This document shows positions 50,384 through 58,962 of a DNA stretch of 64,000 bases, piece by piece. The stretch spans positions 62,001 through 126,000 of the forward strand of contig NZ_JAPRAQ010000014.1 of NCBI RefSeq assembly GCF_029989365.1, given 5' to 3'. Position numbers and translations under genes: made by a program. This stretch comes from Bradyrhizobium sp. Arg816. GTDB lineage: Bacteria > Pseudomonadota > Alphaproteobacteria > Rhizobiales > Xanthobacteraceae. The number at the start of each line of letters is the position of its first letter. The stretch's first letter is position 1. The notes below the pieces were generated by a model that did not search any database, was not told the origin of the DNA, and was given only the letters and a program-made list of their open reading frames with translations.

Positions 50384-51181
50384 TCAGGCCAGTGCGCGGC
50401 CGCCGAAGAACGGCGTCAGCGTGGCCGAAAGGCCATGTACGCGGTTCGAGGTGAAGATCATCTCGGCGCCGGACTGCGCGATGCCGCCGATTTGCGCGCC
50501 GAGCAAGTCGGAGACGCGGCGGGCGATGGCGGGCGCGGGGTCGATCCATTCGACCGGCCAGGGCGCGAGCGTCTTCATCCGGTCGAGCAGCAGCGGATAA
50601 TGCGTGCAGGCGAGCACCACGGTGTCGGTGCGCGATGTCGCGTCCGCGGGATCGCCGACGAAGCAGGGGGCGAGTTCGGCGAGGATGTCGCCGTCGCTGA
50701 TCGGATGGCCGCTGAGCGCGGCTTCTGCCAGCGAGGCGAGCTCGGGCGAGCCGACCAATGTCACCTCGCAACCCAGCGCGAAATCGCGGATCAGCGCCTT
50801 GGTGTATTCGCGCTTCACCGTGCCCTTGGTGCCGAGCACCGAGACGCGGCGGCTCTTCGACTGCGCGCAGGCGGGCTTGATCGCCGGCACGGTGCCGACG
50901 AAGGGCAGGGAATAAGCGGCGCGCAAGTGAGATAGGACCAGGGTGGACGCCGTGTTGCAGGCGATGACGACGAGGTCAGGATCGTGCGTGCCGATCAGTT
51001 CGCCCATCAGCGGCACGACGCGGGCGATGATCTCGTCCTCGCTGTGGTGGCCATAGGGGAAGAAGGCATCGTCGGCGACATAGACGTAATGCGCGTCCGG
51101 GCGCGCGGCCACGACCTCGCGGAGCACCGTGAGTCCGCCAAGGCCGGAATCGAACACCAGGATCGTCGCAGAATTGGTCAC
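50384..51181 (-). CDS. murI: Glutamate racemase
   Basis: MurI makes D-glutamate for peptidoglycan. The 265-residue protein has the N-terminal FDSGLGGLTVLREV with the catalytic Asp-Ser, the first catalytic Cys in IACNTAST (Cys75), and the second in LACTHYPLLLD. Translation starts at GTG behind AAGG. It is cofactor-independent and essential in most bacteria. Confidence 0.96.
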   Translation of the reverse strand: MTNSATILVFDSGLGGLTVLREVVAARPDAHYVYVADDAFFPYGHHSEDEIIARVVPLMGELIGTHDPDLVVIACNTASTLVLSHLRAAYSLPFVGTVPAIKPACAQSKSRRVSVLGTKGTVKREYTKALIRDFALGCEVTLVGSPELASLAEAALSGHPISDGDILAELAPCFVGDPADATSRTDTVVLACTHYPLLLDRMKTLAPWPVEWIDPAPAIARRVSDLLGAQIGGIAQSGAEMIFTSNRVHGLSATLTPFFGGRALA

Positions 51182-51350
51182 GTCGCTACCTTAAGGGCAC
51201 CATGGTTACCATTCGGTTTTTGGGGCGGTTTTGCGGCGGGGCCGTTTGGGACCGATTTGGAACGATTCAATTTCACGGTTACCGCAAGTTCCCGCTATCA
51301 GCAGCTGCGCTGCGGACGGGGACATATCCGCAAAACTCCGGAGAGCCGAC

Positions 51351-51900
51351 ATGATCAGAAATACCAGTAACGGCTGGGGCAGCGTTTCCCGGTGGCTGCA
51401 CTGGATTTTGGCGCTGGCCATCCTCGCCACGATCGGCTTCGGCTGGTGGATGAACCACATCCCGGCGCGTCCCGACCGCTTCTTTTACCGCTCGATCCAC
51501 GCCGATATCGGCTATGTGATCCTGCTGCTGACCGTGCTGCGCCTGGCCTGGCGCCGTCAACCCAACGCCGGCGATGCCGCCTGAAACCTCGCGCTGGCAG
51601 AAGATCGCGGCCCATATCAGCCACGGCGCGCTCTATCTCGTGGTCATCCTGGTCGCGATGTTGGGCTGGGCGCATTCCGGCGCGCGTACGCCTGATTATT
51701 CCGATTTCTTCGGCCTGTTTCACGTGCCGCAATTCACCTCTCCCGACCGTGCGGCGGCGGGCGCCTATGAGGACCGCCACATCCTCTTTGCCTATGTGCT
51801 GCTGGCGCTGATCGCGATTCACGTGATCGCTGCCCTCTGGCACCACTTCATCCGCCGCGACCGCGTCGTGGCGCGGATGGTGACGGACGACGTGGGGTAG
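51351..51900 (+). pseudogene. Cytochrome b561, frameshifted
   Basis: The first part (from ATG 51351 behind GGAGAG) encodes SVSRWLHWILALAI and SIHADIGYVILLLTVLRLAW, then hits TGA at 51582-51584. The second half continues in another frame with NPTPAMPPETSRWQKIAAHISHGALYLV and AIHVIAALWHHF, ending at 51900. Together they form a complete four-helix b561 with four His heme ligands. One base must be missing or extra near 51552-51566. The rest of the sequence is undamaged, so the mutation is recent, or a sequencing error. Confidence 0.82.
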
Positions 51901-51918
51901 GGCACGGTCTCTCCACCT

Positions 51919-51999
51919 CGTCATTGCGACCGCAGCGAAGCAATCCAGAGCCTTTCCGAAGTGGCAGTCTGGATTGCTTCGCTGCGCTCGCAATGACGG
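51919..51999. repeat. Palindromic repeat family B, copy 2
   Basis: CGTCATTGCGACCGCAGCGAAGCAATCCAG faces CTGGATTGCTTCG and CTCGCAATGACG, the same element as at 34611-34698. It lies 18 bases after the b561 stop codon. Confidence 0.88.
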
Positions 52000-52049
52000 G
52001 TTAAGATGCGGCGTCACGGCAGGTCCAACTCACGGTCGCAGGAGACGTC

Positions 52050-52691
52050 ATGCTCACCGTCCACCATCTCGGCAAGTCGCAATCCGAGCGCATCGTCTGG
52101 CTCTGCGAGGAACTGGGAATTCCCTACGAACTGAAGCGCTACGCGCGCGATTCCGTCACCATGCTGGCGCCGCCCGACTACAAGGCGCTGCATCCGATCG
52201 GGAGTGCGCCCGTCATCACCGACGGCGACCTCGTTCTCGCCGAGTCCGGCGCCATCGTCGATTACATCATGGCCAAATACGGCGATGGGCGCCTTGCGCT
52301 CCGCCCTGATCATCCTGATTTCGCGCAGTTCCTGTACTGGTTTCACTTCGCCAACGGCACGCTGCAGGCCGGCATGGGCCGGCTGATGATCCTGAACCGG
52401 CTCAAGCTCGCCGCGGACAATCCGATGCTGGCCGCGAGCAGAGGGCGTACCGACCGCGCCTTCGACCTGGTCGATGCGCGCGTTCGCGACGCTGAATATC
52501 TGGCGGGCGACACCTTCACCACCGCCGACATCATGATGGGCTTCTCGCTCACCACGATGCGCTACTTCCAGCCTTACGATCTCCAGCGCTGCCCGAATGT
52601 GGTGAACTATCTCGGCCGCATCGGCGCGCGGGCGGCTTATCGGCGCGCAATGGAGAAGGGCGATCCGGGAATGGCGTTGCTGCTGAGCTGA
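52050..52691 (+). CDS. Glutathione S-transferase
   Basis: A 213-residue GST with a thioredoxin-fold N-terminal domain (MLTVHHLGKSQSERIVWLCEE, GSAPVITDGDLVLAESGAIVDYI, the latter being the glutathione gamma-glutamyl site) and a helical C-terminal domain (TFTTADIMMGFSL). The Ser in LGKSQSER may be the catalytic residue. Detoxification or reductive chemistry is possible; substrate unknown. It is convergent with the LysR gene. Confidence 0.9.
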   Translation: MLTVHHLGKSQSERIVWLCEELGIPYELKRYARDSVTMLAPPDYKALHPIGSAPVITDGDLVLAESGAIVDYIMAKYGDGRLALRPDHPDFAQFLYWFHFANGTLQAGMGRLMILNRLKLAADNPMLAASRGRTDRAFDLVDARVRDAEYLAGDTFTTADIMMGFSLTTMRYFQPYDLQRCPNVVNYLGRIGARAAYRRAMEKGDPGMALLLS

Positions 52692-52710
52692 GCCGCAGAA
52701 CGGGTCATGA

Positions 52711-53616
52711 TCAGTGCGCCATATGCTTGGTCGCGCGCTCGATCAAGTCGCTCAGCCTCGAGACGAATTTTGCGAGGATCGGTGAGGCATTGGTTTTGTG
52801 GTAGCCCACGACGAGATCGATCGTCGGCGCCTTGCCCCTGAGCGGACGGCTGACGACGGACCAGGGCAGGAAGTTCTTGACGTAGCCCGGGAGTAGCGCG
52901 AAGCCGCGGGTGGAAGCCACCATCGACACCGCCATGGCGATGTTGTCGGCATCATGCGCCGTCGCGATCGGCAGGCCGCTTTCGCGAACATGGTTGTTGA
53001 TGATCTTGAGGAGCTCTGGAGCGGTGTCGGAGACGTTGACGAAGGGCGTCCCCTCCAGTTTGGCGAGGTCGATGCGGTCGAGCTTGGCGAGGCGATGGTC
53101 GCTTGGGAGCACTGCGACCAGCGCCTCCTCGATCACGGTCTTGTAGACGAGCTCCGCTGAGCTTGCCTCGCGCCGCATGAAGGCGAGGTCGAGACTCCCG
53201 CGCCTTAGGCCGTCGGCCAGCGCAGGCGAAAAATCGCTCGTCACAGTCACGTCGATGTTCGGCAGTTCGTCGCGCAGCACGCGCATGGCCTCCGGCAGCC
53301 AATCGATTTCCTGACCGGTGAGGAAGCCGAGGGCAAAACGCGACTTCTCGGGGCGGCCGGCGCGACGCGCCGCCTCGATCGCCGCATCGGCCTGCGTCAG
53401 CGCAAGGCGCGCGTGATCAAGGAAGGCTCTTCCCGCGGCCGTCAGTTCGACGCCGTGCACACTGCGTACCAGTAGAGGTACGCCGACCTCGTATTCGAGA
53501 TCGCGAATCTGGCGGCTGAGCGAGGGCTGCGCGGTGTGCAGCCGCTTCTCGGCGGCGACCGTCAGGCTGCCTTCCTCGGCCACGGCGATGAAATAGCGGA
53601 GATGGCGCAGCTCCAT
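52711..53616 (-). CDS. LysR-family transcriptional regulator
   Basis: A 301-residue LysR regulator with the N-terminal winged helix (MELRHLRYFIAVAEEGSLTVAAEKR, then QPSLSRQIRDLE) and a C-terminal inducer-binding domain of the CatR/HcaR type (LGFLTGQEIDWLPEAMRVLRDELP). It is divergent from an SDR gene. A strong T-N11-A palindrome lies four bases beyond its ATG, so autoregulation and control of the SDR are likely. Confidence 0.93.
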   Translation of the reverse strand: MELRHLRYFIAVAEEGSLTVAAEKRLHTAQPSLSRQIRDLEYEVGVPLLVRSVHGVELTAAGRAFLDHARLALTQADAAIEAARRAGRPEKSRFALGFLTGQEIDWLPEAMRVLRDELPNIDVTVTSDFSPALADGLRRGSLDLAFMRREASSAELVYKTVIEEALVAVLPSDHRLAKLDRIDLAKLEGTPFVNVSDTAPELLKIINNHVRESGLPIATAHDADNIAMAVSMVASTRGFALLPGYVKNFLPWSVVSRPLRGKAPTIDLVVGYHKTNASPILAKFVSRLSDLIERATKHMAH

Positions 53617-53619
53617 GAA

Positions 53620-53638
53620 GCATACCTCCTAGGTATGC
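53620..53638. promoter_or_regulatory. LysR-type operator palindrome
   Basis: GCATACC at 53620-53626 and GGTATGC at 53632-53638 form a perfect 7-bp inverted repeat with a 5-base centre, containing the T-N11-A core expected for LysR proteins. It lies four bases upstream of the lysR ATG. A CATACC half-site recurs near 53714, closer to the SDR gene. Confidence 0.7.
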
Positions 53639-53770
53639 CCATGAGCTTACAAAGTCTTTTTCAACGCCGCCAGCCTGCACCAAATAGCACTCCAGCAAAG
53701 GGCGCTGCACCAGCACCATACCTGACTGGCAGGGAATGGGGGCGCCGGCGCCCGGCGAAGGAGAATGACC

Positions 53771-54517
53771 ATGACCGACCTCAAGGGAAAAACTGCTCTC
53801 GTCACCGGTGCCTCGCGCGGCATCGGCCGCGCCTCGGCACTGGCGCTCGCGAAGCGCGGCGCGCAGGTGCTGGTGCATTACGGCCAGGCCGCCAAGGAGG
53901 CCGAGGCCGTCGTCGCCGAAATCCGCAAGAGCGGCGGGCGGGCCGACGCGATCGGGGCCGATCTCGGCGCGCCTGATGGCCCGCATCAACTGGCGACCCG
54001 GGTGCGTGGCATCGTCGGCGACCGGCTAGATATTCTCGTTGCCAATGCCGGCATCGCCAAATCGGCCGTGATCGAGGAAACGACGGTTGAGGATTTCGAC
54101 CGGTTGTTTGCCGTCAACGTTCGCGCGCCATTCTTCCTGGTGCAGCAATTGCTGCCGATCCTGCATGAGGGCAGCAGCGTCGTACTCGTCTCTTCGCTTG
54201 CCGCCCATGCGGTGGTCGGGACGCTGCCGGCCTATGCCGCCACCAAGGGTGCGATCGACACCCTGGTGAAGCACTTTGCGGCAGCGCTCGGTGCGCGCGG
54301 CGTGCGCGTCAACGCGGTGGCGCCGGGCGTGGTGGGGACCGAGATGTCGTCCTTCACCAAGACCGATGCCGGGCGCGACTACACGCTGGGCATGCAGACC
54401 TTGAAGCGGATTGCCGAGCCCGACGACATCGCGGATGCGGTTGCCTTCCTCGCCTCTCCCGACGCGCGCTGGATCACCGGCGACACCATCCACGTCGACG
54501 GCGGCTCGAAGCTCTGA
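53771..54517 (+). CDS. Short-chain dehydrogenase/reductase
   Basis: A 248-residue classical SDR: cofactor motif TGASRGIG (12-19), NAG in ILVANAGI, catalytic Ser in VLVSSLAAH and Tyr-x-x-x-Lys in AYAATKGA, ending DGGSKL. It reduces or oxidises a carbonyl or alcohol with NAD(P)H; the substrate is unknown. The ATG at 53771 lies seven bases after AAGGAG; the ATG at 53765 is too close. It is probably the target of the divergent LysR regulator. Confidence 0.93.
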   Translation: MTDLKGKTALVTGASRGIGRASALALAKRGAQVLVHYGQAAKEAEAVVAEIRKSGGRADAIGADLGAPDGPHQLATRVRGIVGDRLDILVANAGIAKSAVIEETTVEDFDRLFAVNVRAPFFLVQQLLPILHEGSSVVLVSSLAAHAVVGTLPAYAATKGAIDTLVKHFAAALGARGVRVNAVAPGVVGTEMSSFTKTDAGRDYTLGMQTLKRIAEPDDIADAVAFLASPDARWITGDTIHVDGGSKL

Positions 54518-54556
54518 GCCGTGGCCGGGCGGCCGAAGCGCGTTCGGCTGCCCGGT

Positions 54557-55363
54557 TCACGCGATCCGGTTCGTGGTCGTTGACCGTTCGCTCGCCAGCT
54601 GCTTCTGCAAGCGGTCGATGTTTTGCAGCAGGCGCTGGCTGGTCAGCACCAGGAAGTAATAGCCGAACTGCGGGTCCTGAAAATAGATCTCGAGCAAACG
54701 GTCATAGGTGATCGTCAGCACCTGTCCGTCCTCGACGCATTCGATCGTTCCGGTGCGCCGGTTGTCCGGCGTGAGGAAGCCGAGCTCCCCCATGAGAGCT
54801 CCGGGCCCGATCTCCACATTGATCTCCTTGACCAGGAACTTGCCGGTGACCGTGAGGAGCATCTCCTTGGCGGGATCGCCCAGTTTGAAGAGCGTATCGC
54901 CACTACGATATTTGCGCTCGGTCATGAACGGCTTGAGCCACTCGATCGACATGTCGCCTTCGGCCGCATGGCGCGCCTTCTTGACGAGCTTGAGCATCTG
55001 CCGCAGGCGCAGGGCATTGATCGGAAGCAGCAACAGATAGAGGAGGAAGGTCGAGACGTTGGCCGAGAGCGCGCCGAAGACGGCGAAGAACGCACAGCCG
55101 ACCATGTTGGCGACGCGCAGCGGCACCATCGTCCGCATCAGCAGGGTGGCGACGAAGAAGCCGGCGCCGACCGCGGCGAACAGATTGGCCAGCGTGATGT
55201 TTTGGACAAAGATCTCCAGCAGGCGGTTGAAGATCGCGTCGTAGGTGACGTTGTTGGGATCGAGGCCCATCTGGACCAGGATCTTTGCGATCCTGAGGTT
55301 GTCCGTCGCCGCATCCAGAATGCGGTCGAGGATCGAGGAAATGTCTGCGCTGCCGGACGGCAT
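54557..55363 (-). CDS. Membrane cyclic-nucleotide-binding protein, Popeye-like architecture
   Basis: The 268-residue protein has a helical N-terminal part, three hydrophobic segments (about residues 55-120), a basic linker (LRLRQMLKLVKKARHAAEG), and a C-terminal cyclic-nucleotide-binding domain (about 145-245; KYRSGDTLFKLGDPAKEMLLT, GPGALMGELGFLTPDNRRTGTIEC). The phosphate-binding cassette keeps an Arg pair. No output domain is visible. The order of three helices then a cNMP domain recalls animal Popeye proteins and their bacterial relatives. GGACACG is not an obvious ribosome site, so the start is uncertain. Confidence 0.75.
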   Translation of the reverse strand: MPSGSADISSILDRILDAATDNLRIAKILVQMGLDPNNVTYDAIFNRLLEIFVQNITLANLFAAVGAGFFVATLLMRTMVPLRVANMVGCAFFAVFGALSANVSTFLLYLLLLPINALRLRQMLKLVKKARHAAEGDMSIEWLKPFMTERKYRSGDTLFKLGDPAKEMLLTVTGKFLVKEINVEIGPGALMGELGFLTPDNRRTGTIECVEDGQVLTITYDRLLEIYFQDPQFGYYFLVLTSQRLLQNIDRLQKQLASERSTTTNRIA

Positions 55364-55624
55364 GTACTAACCCCGCGTAAGGCCTTCAGTCCTGGTCGGT
55401 ATGCTCGACACGTATAGCCGAAATCGAATGACGACCGCTTGAAATGAAGCCGTCGGCCGCCAAGCCGCAAGAGGCAAATTTTAGCCTGATCGGGCGTTTC
55501 GGCAATTGCCCGTTGGTTGTGCGCATGGCCGTGTTGCGCCCGTGATTCGGGGCCCCCGGGGGCGCGGGCTTTGGCGTCGTGGACCGTGGCGCCCCGACGG
55601 GGCGGGGGCGCAGGGCGACCAGCC

Positions 55625-56737
55625 TTACGGCTTGGCGGCGGGTTGCACGACCTGCTGCTCGACGAGGTCGAGGTGCCCCGGCAGCGAACCGGCGCGCAGC
55701 AGCATCGCGACGCTATTGGCTTCCTCCAGGGTGAAATTGCCGGAGATCTGGCCCGAGCCGCCGGTGATGGGCTCGCGGATCACGGGGGCGGAGATCACCT
55801 TGCCGTCGAGCACGATGGCGAAGGGCCTTCCGATGTTCTCCTCGGTGACGTGGGCAAAGCGCCGCGTGCCGCGGCCGTTGAAGCGGAACGAGGCGATCGG
55901 GTCTTTTGTGCCGCTGGCAAATCCCGGGCCGGCATAGCTGATGTCGTCACCGTCGAGCGCGCTGTCCTTGGCGACCAGGTAATGGCGCTCGTCCTTGAAG
56001 CCGGGCAGGACTTCGGTGCCCGAGGGCGGCGTGCCGGATTGCGCCTGCTCCGCCGCCATCGAGAGGTCGATCAGGCGGAAGCTGACCTTGACCTTCCTGG
56101 CGAAGACCGCGGTCACGCGGGCGGGCTCCATCATGCCCGGGATGAAAATGCGGATGCGATCCGTACCATTCGGCTGGACGCTGGCGAGGTTGATGCCGGC
56201 ATCCTTGAGGCGTTGCTCGATCATGGCGATGGAATCTTCGACGAGATCGCGCAGCCGTGCCGCGGATGCGGCATCGGTCGGCGCGAGCCTGACCAGTCCG
56301 TCGCCGCCATCGGTCACCGTGAGCGCATGCGATGGCAATCCCTCCGCGGCCGACGCGAGCTTGCGTGCGAGCTGTTCGCGGCTCTTGGCATCCGCGATCT
56401 TCACCTCCACGCCGGCGTCGCGGATCGCAAGACCGGAGAAGGCGATCTTGCCCTCGCGCAGGGTCTTGTAGACATCGTCGCGCAAATCCGTGACGACGCT
56501 TTCGCGCAAGCCGTCGGTATCGACCCTGTAGATGATGCGCGAGCCGCCCAGCTTCTCCATCTTGTCGGCGACGGAGGCGGCGATCCTGGCACGCATCTTG
56601 TCGAACTGGCCGTCCTCGGCGCGCGCCGCGCGGGGCGGGACGATCGCCGAAGTCACGATCGCTGAAGTCATGATCGCCGAGGTCACGGCGAGCGCAACAA
56701 TCAGCCGTGTGACGCGGTCGCGCGGGGGCGTGGTCAT
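55625..56737 (-). CDS. Exported SecD-like protein without membrane domain
   Basis: After a signal peptide (cleavage near ARAED) the 370-residue protein resembles the periplasmic part of SecD. It has paired P1 base segments and a head subdomain (FRLIDLSMAAEQAQSG), and the stretch RRFAHVTEENIGRPFAIVLDGKVISAPVI with SGQISGNFTLEEANSVAMLLRAGSLP, highly typical of SecD. The six-helix export domain that should follow is absent: the protein ends 20 residues later. GAGGAAA precedes the ATG. It may be a paralogue with a chaperone-like role, not a translocase. A 15-bp triplet repeat lies in its signal sequence. Confidence 0.8.
   Translation of the reverse strand: MTTPPRDRVTRLIVALAVTSAIMTSAIVTSAIVPPRAARAEDGQFDKMRARIAASVADKMEKLGGSRIIYRVDTDGLRESVVTDLRDDVYKTLREGKIAFSGLAIRDAGVEVKIADAKSREQLARKLASAAEGLPSHALTVTDGGDGLVRLAPTDAASAARLRDLVEDSIAMIEQRLKDAGINLASVQPNGTDRIRIFIPGMMEPARVTAVFARKVKVSFRLIDLSMAAEQAQSGTPPSGTEVLPGFKDERHYLVAKDSALDGDDISYAGPGFASGTKDPIASFRFNGRGTRRFAHVTEENIGRPFAIVLDGKVISAPVIREPITGGSGQISGNFTLEEANSVAMLLRAGSLPGHLDLVEQQVVQPAAKP
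56641..56685. repeat. Three tandem 15-bp repeats inside the SecD-like signal sequence
   Basis: Units 56641-56655, 56656-56670 and 56671-56685 differ by one to three bases and encode the repeated pentapeptide T-S-A-I-(V/M). The expansion lengthens the hydrophobic core of the signal peptide in steps of five residues. Confidence 0.85.
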
Positions 56738-56984
56738 GATTTCCTCAAGTCTTGCGGCAGGACGCTGGCAGGGGAGTCCGATGCCAGCTCTTGGTCCCCG
56801 GATCGGGCGCGGAGGTTCAATGGTCTCGACTACGAGTGCTACGACCGTAGCCGTTCGGCCATGGACGAACGCTCAATCATCCATCATTCTGTCCGCGCTC
56901 GACCGGCTATCGGCCGAGGCCTCGCCGACCAAAATGTCAAAAGACAGGGGGCGGGGAAATGCATCTGAGGGAGGACGGAATTCC

Positions 56985-58892
56985 ATGGCGGGCATCCACG
57001 CGCTCGATCGGTTCATCGGCGACGACTATCCGGACTTCGCGACGGACGCAGAGGTCCGGGCCTTCGAGCAGGTCGCCTACGCCGATCGCGTCGCGGCTGA
57101 GAGCACTTATGACGCCATCAGGCTCGGTGCGGCGCGCAATCCCGACGGCGCGGCGATCCAGTTCCTGCAAAACGCCGATCCGGCCGATACGCCTGTATTG
57201 GTCACCTATCGCGATTTCGTCGCGCGCGTCACGCAGGCCGCCAACATGTTTCACGCGCTCGGCGTCGAGAAGGGCGACGTCGTCAGCTTCATGCTGCCGC
57301 TGGTGCCCGATGCCTTCGTGACGCTGTTCGGCGCCGAGGCCGCGGGCATCGCCAATCCCGTCAATCCGCTGCTCGAGCCGCACCAGATCGCGGAGATCCT
57401 TGAGGCCGCGAACACCAAGGTTCTGGTGGCGCTCGGGCCGATGCCGGGCACCGACATCTGGCAGAAGGTCGAGCAGATCCGCCCGCAGCTCAAACACCTC
57501 AAGGCGGTCGTGCAGGTGTTCGGCGGAGGTGATCCGGAGAAGGGCATCTTCGCCTTCAACGACCTGATCAAGCAGCAGCCGTCCGACCGGCTTATCAGCG
57601 GGCGCAAGATTCAGGGTGGCGACATAGCGGCTTATTTCCACACCGGCGGCACCACCGGCACGCCGAAGCTCGTGCGGCACACCCATGCCAATCAGGTCTA
57701 TCAGGCCTGGGCGCTCAATCTGCTGCTGAAGTCGAAGCCCGGTGCCAACATGCTGTTCGGCATGCCACTATTCCACGTCGGAGGATCGCTGACCCAGGTG
57801 CTGCTGACGCTGTCCGCCGGCGGCTCGCTGGTCGTGCTGTCGCCGAGCGGCTGGCGCAATCCGAATTCGGTGAAGAACATCTGGGGGCTGGTGGAGCGCT
57901 TCAAGCCCGAGGCGCTGTCGAGCGTGCCGACGGTGCTCGCGGCCACGCTTGCGGTGCCGCCGGGCGATGCGGACATCTCCAGCCTGAAATATGCCGCCGG
58001 CGGCGGCTCGGCGATCCCGGTCGCCGTGGGCTCGGCGATCCAGGAGAAGCTGAAGCTTCCGGTGGTCGAGGTCTACGGCATGACCGAGACCTCGAGCGTG
58101 CATACGCTGGCCTATCCGTCGCGACCGATCCGGCTCGGCTCGGTCGGCCTTCCCATGCCTTACGCGCGCGTGCGCATCGTGCAGCTCGATGCTGACGGCC
58201 GCCTGATCCGCGACTGCGCAGCCGACGAGATCGGCGTCGTCATCATGGCCGGGCCCGGCGTGTTCGGTGGCTATCTCAACGACGAGCACAACAAGGGCGC
58301 CTTCGTCGACGAGGTCTGGGTCAACTCCGGCGACCTCGGGCGTCTCGATGCCGACGGCTACCTCTGGATCACCGGCCGCGCCAAGGATCTCGTGATCCGC
58401 GGCGGCCACAATATCGATCCCGCGCCGATCGAGGAGATCATGTTTCGCCATCCCGCCGTCGGCTTCGCCGCCGTGATTGGCCAGCCCGACGCCTATGCCG
58501 GTGAATTGCCGGTCGGTTATGTGCAGCTGAAGCCGGGCGCCAAGGTCGAGCCGGGCGAGCTGGAAGCCTGGGTGCGCGAACGCACGCCGGAGCGCGCGGC
58601 CGTTCCGGTGCAGGTCATTCCGATCGATCCGATGCCGGTGACCGGCGTCGGCAAGGTGTTCAAGCCACAGCTGCGCTGGGATGCCGCGCAGCGCGTGTTC
58701 GCCAAGGTGCTGTCGCCGCTCATTGAGCGCGGCATCGATTGCAGGGTGAAGGTCGGCGCCCACGGTAGCCACGGCTCGGTCGCCACCGTGACGCTCGCAG
58801 GCCTGCCGGCGGACCAGCGCGAGGCCGTCGCCGGTGAGGTGCACAGATTGCTCGCGCCATTCGTGATGCGGCATGAGGTGGTGCAGGCGTAA
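56985..58892 (+). CDS. Acyl-CoA synthetase (AMP-forming)
   Basis: A 635-residue ANL-superfamily ligase that activates a carboxylate to acyl-AMP and then acyl-CoA. It has the P-loop TGGTTGTPK (from residue 220), the VYGMTETSS motif, GDLGRLDADGYLWITGRAKDLVIRGG, and the C-terminal catalytic lysine in PVTGVGKVFK (Lys557). The protein runs about 80 residues beyond the usual end. The ATG at 56985 follows GAGGGAGGA; the frame is open upstream but not family-like. The acid substrate is unknown. The LVIVD gene follows after 70 bases. Confidence 0.9.
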   Translation: MAGIHALDRFIGDDYPDFATDAEVRAFEQVAYADRVAAESTYDAIRLGAARNPDGAAIQFLQNADPADTPVLVTYRDFVARVTQAANMFHALGVEKGDVVSFMLPLVPDAFVTLFGAEAAGIANPVNPLLEPHQIAEILEAANTKVLVALGPMPGTDIWQKVEQIRPQLKHLKAVVQVFGGGDPEKGIFAFNDLIKQQPSDRLISGRKIQGGDIAAYFHTGGTTGTPKLVRHTHANQVYQAWALNLLLKSKPGANMLFGMPLFHVGGSLTQVLLTLSAGGSLVVLSPSGWRNPNSVKNIWGLVERFKPEALSSVPTVLAATLAVPPGDADISSLKYAAGGGSAIPVAVGSAIQEKLKLPVVEVYGMTETSSVHTLAYPSRPIRLGSVGLPMPYARVRIVQLDADGRLIRDCAADEIGVVIMAGPGVFGGYLNDEHNKGAFVDEVWVNSGDLGRLDADGYLWITGRAKDLVIRGGHNIDPAPIEEIMFRHPAVGFAAVIGQPDAYAGELPVGYVQLKPGAKVEPGELEAWVRERTPERAAVPVQVIPIDPMPVTGVGKVFKPQLRWDAAQRVFAKVLSPLIERGIDCRVKVGAHGSHGSVATVTLAGLPADQREAVAGEVHRLLAPFVMRHEVVQA

Positions 58893-58937
58893 GTGAGGGC
58901 ACGCGAGGCTTGCATGCCTCGCCGCAAGCGCGCATCA

Positions 58938-58958
58938 TTCCCCAAAAAAATGGGGGAA
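58938..58958 (+). promoter_or_regulatory. Hairpin covering the ribosome site of the LVIVD gene
   Basis: TTCCCC (58938-58943) pairs with GGGGAA (58953-58958) across a loop with seven A residues. The 3' arm is the ribosome site (GGGGGAA) for the ATG at 58963. Control of translation by opening of this stem is possible. Confidence 0.45.
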
Positions 58959-58962
58959 ATCG

